Assembly: GCA_013200995.1 (NCBI GenBank)
Contig: CP053688.1
Span: 4,898,001-4,962,000 of the forward strand
Direction of reading: 5' to 3'
Length of the DNA stretch: 64,000 nt
Origin: Arthrobacter citreus
GTDB taxonomy: Bacteria > Bacillota > Bacilli > Bacillales > Bacillaceae_G
In this document: positions 59,681 to 64,000 of the stretch, piece by piece
Position numbering within the stretch: position 1 is the first letter of the stretch
How the letters are laid out: each line of letters begins with the position of its first letter
Made by a program: the position numbers and the translations under genes
Notes under the pieces: model-generated
The model's input: the letters and a program-made list of their open reading frames with translations, nothing else
The model's database searches: none
What the model was told of the DNA's origin: nothing

Positions 59681-60442
59681 TTGAATAAAAAGGGTCTTAT
59701 CGTTGCTACAGGTACCGTGTTAACAGCTTTATCATTAGCTGCTTGTGGAACAAACAATAATGCCATGAATGACCACAAAAGAAACGTTGGTTATGAAAAA
59801 GTTGATTTCAATAGACCGACTAACCCTTATGCGGTTAATTATCGTTATGAAAACGTTAACTATCCAAATAACAAAGATTATTTCAATAAGAAAAACGTTC
59901 ACTATGGAAATGATCGAATAAATGAAGGCTTAAGTAGTGAATATTCGAATGATGGTTTAATCCATAATGGAACTTATGGAAGAAATGTCAATTATACGAA
60001 TAGAAACTACAATATGGATCAAGTACGTTATAATAACGATTTAAATACAGCTCCTGTTGTACCTTATACAAATATTAGTACAAACGCTAATATGACAACT
60101 GGTGAGCGAAAGTTTGCAGACCAGATTTCTAAACGAGTAGAACAAATGTCAAATGTAGCCGACGCAAACACGGTTGCTGTTGGTGACCAGGTACTTGTCG
60201 CAGTAGATTTAGTAAATGAAAATGTTGATGAGAGCGCAACTCGCTCAAAAATTAAAGACGCATTATCACCATATACAAGTGGTAAAAAAGTCTATATAAC
60301 TTTCGATGGGACAATTAGAAACAATTTAAATAACGTCCCGAATGCTACAAAGAATGTATTATACGATACAAAAGAAAATGTTAAACATATGTATCGTAAT
60401 GTAAAAAATGATGTAAAAGATGCGACAAAACCTAACCGTTAA
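59681..60442 (+). CDS. CoxA-like YhcN/YlaJ-family spore lipoprotein
   Basis: A 253-residue lipoprotein (signal ending LAAC, Cys22). The first half is Asn/Tyr-rich and repetitive (NYNMDQVRYNN-type). The C-terminal half is the YhcN/YlaJ domain (ADQISKRVEQMSNVADANTV, then ALSPYTSGKKVYITFDG). Position after safA matches B. subtilis coxA, whose product is a cortex protein, but this protein is longer, so the symbol is withheld. The start is TTG after AAAGGGAGGG. A terminator follows. Confidence 0.82.
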   Translation: MNKKGLIVATGTVLTALSLAACGTNNNAMNDHKRNVGYEKVDFNRPTNPYAVNYRYENVNYPNNKDYFNKKNVHYGNDRINEGLSSEYSNDGLIHNGTYGRNVNYTNRNYNMDQVRYNNDLNTAPVVPYTNISTNANMTTGERKFADQISKRVEQMSNVADANTVAVGDQVLVAVDLVNENVDESATRSKIKDALSPYTSGKKVYITFDGTIRNNLNNVPNATKNVLYDTKENVKHMYRNVKNDVKDATKPNR

Positions 60443-60452
60443 TCTACTTACT

Positions 60453-60484
60453 AAAAGGAAGAAGCTTTTGCTTCTTCTTTTTAG
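60453..60484 (+). terminator. Terminator after the coxA-like gene
   Basis: AAAGGAAGAAGC pairs with GCTTCTTCTTTT around a short TTTT loop, and the 3' arm runs into T residues. Confidence 0.8.
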
Positions 60485-60607
60485 TTCTATTTTGAATTGT
60501 TTAACAACTCGATTGATATAGAATAAACATTATGATAAAGTGATTTTTATATTGACCAAAAAACCGTATTGGCCTTTGGTTTAAAATAGAATTTGAGGTG
60601 AGTTTTT

Positions 60608-61177
60608 TTGAAAAAGCAAAATATTTTAGAAGCTGCCACAAAGTCATTTACCATATTTGGGTATAAAGCAACGACAATGAGTCAGATTGCAAAACAAGCA
60701 AATGTAGGAAAAGGAACGATCTATACTTTTTTCAAAAATAAAGAAGAATTGTTTGATGAAATCATCAATAACTTGATTAATGAAATGAAATTTTTAGCTG
60801 AACAATCAATTCGTGATGAAGATTCATTCATTGAAAAGGCTCATAAAGGAATTGAAGTTTTCATTGCATTTCATAATGAACATGAATTAACAATAAAATT
60901 ACTTCAAGAACAAAGAGAATTTGGAACAATTGCTGTGTATGACGCTTTAAAACGCTTGAATAATTCAATTATATTATACATACAAAAGAAAATTGAAGAA
61001 GCAATCACCAAGAAAGAAATCGTTGAATGTGATCCTGAAATAACTGCTATGGTAATGTTTCGACTTTATACAACATTAAAAATTGATTGGGAGAAGGAAC
61101 ATGATGCACTTACTCCTAAAAAAATCACTGAACTATTTAATTTTTATATTTTAAATGGTTTGTCAAAAGGGCTGTAA
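60608..61177 (+). CDS. TetR-family transcriptional regulator
   Basis: A 189-residue repressor with the TetR helix-turn-helix at about residues 22-41 (TTMSQIAKQANVGKGTIYTF) and a C-terminal helical ligand domain. The start is TTG with GAGGTG about eight bases upstream. ACCAAA and TTTGGT lie as inverted half sites about 35-60 bases upstream (60550-60582), a possible autoregulatory site. Its end overlaps the region just before the acetyltransferase, which begins 26 bases later. Ligand and targets are unknown. Confidence 0.88.
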   Translation: MKKQNILEAATKSFTIFGYKATTMSQIAKQANVGKGTIYTFFKNKEELFDEIINNLINEMKFLAEQSIRDEDSFIEKAHKGIEVFIAFHNEHELTIKLLQEQREFGTIAVYDALKRLNNSIILYIQKKIEEAITKKEIVECDPEITAMVMFRLYTTLKIDWEKEHDALTPKKITELFNFYILNGLSKGL

Positions 61178-61202
61178 TAGAACGCATTGGGGGAGAAATT
61201 TT

Positions 61203-61649
61203 TTGATCACTAAATTAAATAATAAAGACAGTAAGATAGCAAATTTAATTTTAAATGTACAACTACCGGCATATAAAGTAGAGGCAAAGTTAATTAATTT
61301 TGAAGGAATCCCTCAATTAAAAGATAATGCACTGAGCATTATAGACTCAAACGAGATCTTTATTGGTTATATGGATCAGAATGAATTAATGGGATTCTTA
61401 GCTTATTCAGAAAACGAGGATGAATATCAAATATGCAGATTGGTCGTACATCCTAATTACTTTAAGCAAGGTATTGCTAAAAAATTAGTAGGTAATTTTT
61501 TAAATAATATTGCCAAAACAAAAAAAGTAATCGTTTCAACGGGATCAGAGAATTATCCAGCAATTAACTTATATAAAAATTTTGGCTTTAAATATAAAAA
61601 CAAAATTGAAGTTGCCCCAGATTTCTTTATCACTCTTTTTGAAATTTGA
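61203..61649 (+). CDS. GNAT-family N-acetyltransferase
   Basis: A 148-residue acetyltransferase. The acetyl-CoA loop motif is seen as RLVVHPNYFKQGIAKKLV near residues 79-96, preceded by MGFLAYSEN and followed by NYPAINLYKNFGFKYKNK, the typical C-terminal wedge. I placed the start at TTG 61203, nine bases after GGGGGAG, rather than in the frame that runs back into the TetR gene. It lies 26 bases after the TetR gene, so the two may be co-transcribed. Substrate unknown. Confidence 0.85.
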   Translation: MITKLNNKDSKIANLILNVQLPAYKVEAKLINFEGIPQLKDNALSIIDSNEIFIGYMDQNELMGFLAYSENEDEYQICRLVVHPNYFKQGIAKKLVGNFLNNIAKTKKVIVSTGSENYPAINLYKNFGFKYKNKIEVAPDFFITLFEI

Positions 61650-61682
61650 GTAGCTATTTAATTTTCATATATTTTTAACTAT

Positions 61683-61710
61683 CCTAAAGAATTTTTAGGT
61701 TTTTTTTATT
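61683..61710 (+). terminator. Terminator after the acetyltransferase gene
   Basis: CCTAAA and TTTAGG flank a five-base loop and are followed by eight T. Confidence 0.7.
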
Positions 61711-61737
61711 AGGTCTGTTAGATATATTGTTGATTTT

Positions 61738-61771
61738 CTTATGCAGCCAATTGGCAATTTAATTGCATAAG
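61738..61771. repeat. Inverted repeat with internal GCCAATTGGC palindrome
   Basis: CTTATGCA and TGCATAAG are perfect complements 18 bases apart, with GCCAATTGGC directly after the left arm. The same 10-base palindrome occurs in the nadA-safA gap at 56858. Confidence 0.6.
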
Positions 61772-61850
61772 GACTGTAAATTTAAAGTTACCTTTGCTAC
61801 TCTAATTTAAAAGAGGATTTAAGTAATAGTAATTATTTGGGGATGATTAT

Positions 61851-62339
61851 GTGTCAAAGATATCTAAGTTAAGTATCGAAAAAAAAATACATGAGGGTTA
61901 TCCTGGTAAAATAGTTTTTGCTAATTTTTTAATTGATGGAATACCATTAATTAATTTCAAGGAATTTAAAGATAAGGAATATGTTTCTTGCTTAGGATGG
62001 GGTCCAAAAGAGTTTCAACAAAAACAAATAGATAGATTATTATTAAAAGCAAAATCAGATTTTGATAAGAATAATCGAAATTCAATATATATTTGTCCTT
62101 GTTCTGACTTAGGCTGCGGTGCTGTTTCGTTAAAAATTAAACGGAGTTCGAAAGATGACAATATAATTATTTGGTATAAATTAGGATATGAAAATACTCT
62201 TGAAGATTGGAGTAGTAAATTAGAAAATTATTACGGAATAGGACCTTTTTATTTTGATTGGGACCAGTATAAAGAAACTATTGAAAGTTCATTGCTTTTT
62301 GGAAAGCCAGATTATTGGCATTCTGATAAGTTGAGATAA
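61851..62339 (+). CDS. Conserved unknown protein with CxC-x4-C motif
   Basis: A 162-residue soluble protein that I do not recognise as a named family. It has an aromatic block VSCLGWGPKEFQQKQIDRLL (residues 45-64) and a cysteine cluster ICPCSDLGCGA (Cys82, 84, 89), plus Cys47, which could bind a metal. No signal or membrane segment. The start is GTG, after GGGGATG. Similar motifs occur in small proteins of uncertain role in other bacteria, sometimes near toxin or accessory genes, but nothing here proves such a role. It stands alone between two inverted-repeat elements. Confidence 0.65.
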   Translation: MSKISKLSIEKKIHEGYPGKIVFANFLIDGIPLINFKEFKDKEYVSCLGWGPKEFQQKQIDRLLLKAKSDFDKNNRNSIYICPCSDLGCGAVSLKIKRSSKDDNIIIWYKLGYENTLEDWSSKLENYYGIGPFYFDWDQYKETIESSLLFGKPDYWHSDKLR

Positions 62340-62345
62340 CTTTTT

Positions 62346-62602
62346 CCTTATTCAACTAAAGCAGTGCGTTAGTTGCATAGTCTTTAAAAATAAAAAAAGA
62401 GAGAACTCTAGGAAAAGAGTTTCTCTTAGGTGGCATTTGGCAAAAAAGATAACTTAGTACAATATATTAAATTAAAAAACCAATGTATATTTATTTCGCC
62501 TAATACGAAAATATATAGAACCATCGTTTGCTTTAGTTCAATATCTTGGGCTGCTTCGGCGGTCTTTTTTATTGCACTTAATGGCAGATTAGTTGAACAA
62601 GG
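62346..62602. mobile_element. MITE-like remnant with 14-bp imperfect terminal inverted repeats
   Basis: The left end CCTTATTCAACTAA and the right end TTAGTTGAACAAGG are complements at 13 of 14 positions, 257 bp apart. Just inside the left end is a further hairpin, CAACTAA/TTAGTTG (62353-62375). No target-site duplication is visible and no transposase is encoded. A weak frame at 62430-62693 has no ribosome-binding site and no known motif. Confidence 0.55.
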
Positions 62603-62631
62603 GATTAATCACAATACCCCTATATACAATG

Positions 62632-62663
62632 AACGCCTCGTATATACAAAGATACGAGGCGTT
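62632..62663. terminator. Hairpin downstream of the aldo/keto reductase
   Basis: AACGCCTCGTAT and ATACGAGGCGTT are perfect complements around eight bases, 40 bases beyond the reductase stop on the minus strand. Neither side has a long T run, so its strength as a terminator is uncertain. Confidence 0.5.
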
Positions 62664-62704
62664 ATTATTATTAAAAATATTGTTTTAGCTTGATCAGATC
62701 AAAG

Positions 62705-63646
62705 TCAGTAACGTCCACCTTGAACCGAGTTCTCAGGGCTAACTTCTTCAAGGTGGTTTAAATCCTCTTCAGTAAGCTCTATATTAAGTGCCTCAACATT
62801 TTCTTCCAGATATTTTACTCGTTTAGTACCTGGAATTGGCAACGCACCTTTTGTAATTGTCCAAGCGATTGCTAGTTGGGAAACTGTTACGTTCTTTTCG
62901 CTTGCAACCTCACGAAGTTTATCAACGATATCAACGTTTTTTTGGAAGTTTTCTCCCTGGAATCGAGGTAAATTTCTGCGGATATCATTAGGTTCAAGAT
63001 CCTCAAATTTTCTTAATTCTCCTGAAATAAAACCTCTGCTTAAAGGACTGTATGCAACGTGAGTTATCCCAAGTTCTCTAACAGTTGGAAGTATCTCATC
63101 TTCAATATCACGGCTCCAAAGCGAGTATTCCGTTTGTAATGCAGCAATTGGATGAACTGCATTTGCACGACGAATGATGTCTGCTCCTGCTTCAGAAAGA
63201 CCAAGATAACGAACTTTTCCTGCCTTGACTAAATCAGCCATTGCGCCAACTGTTTCTTCAATTGGTACATTCGGATCAACTCGGTGTTGATAATACAAGT
63301 CAATATAGTCAAGACCCAAACGTCGAAGGCTCTCATCAATTGCTTTTTTTACGTAATCTGGATGACCACCAATGAACTCCCAATTAGGTCCGAACGTAAA
63401 TTTGGTTGCGACAATTGCCTTATCACGTCGACCTACTAATGCTTTACCAAGCAATTCTTCATTATGTCCATTTCCATAAGTGTCGGCACTGTCAAATAAA
63501 GTGACACCAAGATCCATCGCACGATGAATCGTTTTAATTGACTCATCGTCATTTATCGTACCGTAAATTCCTGGAGACATTCCCATTAGACCAAGTCCAA
63601 TCGATGAAACCTCTAAATCACTATTTCCTAATTTTCTAGTTTTCAT
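62705..63646 (-). CDS. Aldo/keto reductase
   Basis: A 313-residue NADPH-dependent oxidoreductase of the AKR superfamily (general-stress/YhdN-like group). The catalytic tetrad is complete: Asp52 and Tyr57 in [11 protein letters not shown], Lys82 in VATKF and His121 in YYQHRVD. The cofactor loop [13 protein letters not shown] is near the C-terminus. GAGAGGA precedes the ATG on the minus strand. It diverges from a TetR gene, with a palindrome overlapping its -35 region, so it is probably that regulator's target. Substrate unknown. Confidence 0.9.
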   Translation of the reverse strand: MKTRKLGNSDLEVSSIGLGLMGMSPGIYGTINDDESIKTIHRAMDLGVTLFDSADTYGNGHNEELLGKALVGRRDKAIVATKFTFGPNWEFIGGHPDYVKKAIDESLRRLGLDYIDLYYQHRVDPNVPIEETVGAMADLVKAGKVRYLGLSEAGADIIRRANAVHPIAALQTEYSLWSRDIEDEILPTVRELGITHVAYSPLSRGFISGELRKFEDLEPNDIRRNLPRFQGENFQKNVDIVDKLREVASEKNVTVSQLAIAWTITKGALPIPGTKRVKYLEENVEALNIELTEEDLNHLEEVSPENSVQGGRY

Positions 63647-63714
63647 TTTTGTATCCTCTCTTTCAAATGAGATTAACTTCTATGTAAGAGTATCACACCC
63701 TATTTACAAAGTAT

Positions 63715-63734
63715 ACAAAAAATATGTTTTTTGT
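63715..63734. promoter_or_regulatory. Candidate TetR operator between the reductase and TetR genes
   Basis: ACAAAAAA-TATG-TTTTTTGT is a perfect 20-base palindrome. On the minus strand its arm carries TTGTAT, 17 bases from TGATAC, a plausible promoter for the reductase gene. Confidence 0.55.
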
Positions 63735-63803
63735 CTATTTTATCTTTATCGTATTACTTGTATATGATTTTTGATATAATACTCACAACGAGGTGGAAAC
63801 AAG

Positions 63804-64000
63804 GTGACCGATGAAAATAAAGTAACTGATAAATTCAAACAAAAACAAGGAGACATTATCTTAAAGCTGATGCCTACTATTCGAACTAATGGGTTTCAGA
63901 CATTAAAAATGGATGAAATTGCGAAAGTCGTTGGGATTAGCAGAGCAACATTGTATAAATATTTTCCTACAAAGGAAGATTTATTCCATAGAGTTTCTGA
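63804..64000 (+). CDS. TetR-family regulator (3' end outside the window)
   Basis: The first 65 codons are present. The helix-turn-helix is visible (TLKMDEIAKVVGISRATLYK, about residues 33-52, followed by YFPTKEDLF). The start is GTG at 63804 with AGGTGG seven bases upstream; an ATG at 63811 is out of frame. It diverges from the aldo/keto reductase and probably regulates it and itself. The C-terminal ligand domain lies beyond the window. Confidence 0.85.
   Translation, partial: MTDENKVTDKFKQKQGDIILKLMPTIRTNGFQTLKMDEIAKVVGISRATLYKYFPTKEDLFHRVS

Noticed and set aside
62430-62693. 87-codon open frame beside the aldo/keto reductase
   Set aside because: It runs through the MITE-like element and a hairpin, has no good ribosome-binding site and no recognisable domain.

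Overview
The window is a low-GC chromosomal segment from an endospore-forming member of the Bacillaceae. It carries gerE, gerM, lonB, spoVID, spo0M, spoIIB, spoIVFA/FB, spo0B and safA, and the gene order closely follows the Bacillus subtilis gerE-to-coxA chromosomal arc. The sequence alone does not give the species. Two tRNA genes are present. There is no rRNA, CRISPR array, prophage or intact insertion sequence.

Layout. (1) 1-3706: end of a TPP riboswitch, then a thiamine/pyrimidine-precursor ABC uptake operon with a TatD-family hydrolase. (2) 4201-7870: gerE (minus strand, sigma-K-type promoter), gerM, then rph-rdgB-ysnB. (3) 8024-10180: promoter, tRNA-Gly, tRNA-Arg, a DUF4240 gene and ysoA. 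(4) 10311-18478: tig, clpX, lonB (sigma-F-type promoter), lonA and engB, a protein-folding and proteolysis block. (5) 18673-25621: a YsxD-like membrane protein, then hemAXCDBL, the heme pathway from glutamyl-tRNA to uroporphyrinogen III. (6) 25789-29663: spoVID-ysxE (spore coat) and spo0M. (7) 29845-34221: valine T-box, valS, folC. (8) 34246-39234: a membrane GAF-GGDEF protein where B. subtilis has comC, then spoIIB, an 840-bp repeat-rich gap, maf and radC. (9) 39370-45274: mreBCD-minCD, then spoIVFA-spoIVFB behind a sigma-E-type promoter. (10) 45362-50783: an inserted GT2 glycosyltransferase, rng, L21 leader-rplU-prp-rpmA, and spo0B-obg. (11) 51243-56752: nifS-nadR diverging from nadB-nadC-nadA around a probable NadR operator; pheB-pheA, found after obg in B. 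subtilis, is absent. (12) 56775-60484: safA with a very large repeat region, a strong internal ribosome-binding site and a sigma-E-type promoter, then a CoxA-like lipoprotein. (13) 60608-64000: an accessory tail with two TetR regulators, an acetyltransferase, an unknown Cys-cluster protein, a MITE-like remnant and an aldo/keto reductase.

Most genes are conserved housekeeping or sporulation genes. The unusual content lies between them and in safA: two intergenic arrays with unrelated sequence but a shared period near 21 nt, a duplicated spoIIB terminator bracketing a Bacillaceae-type 126-bp interspersed repeat, several unexplained inverted repeats, and the three-block repeat architecture of safA. 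I found no convincing novel multi-gene system. The best candidates for undescribed biology are the 21-nt arrays and the SafA repeat/internal-start arrangement.
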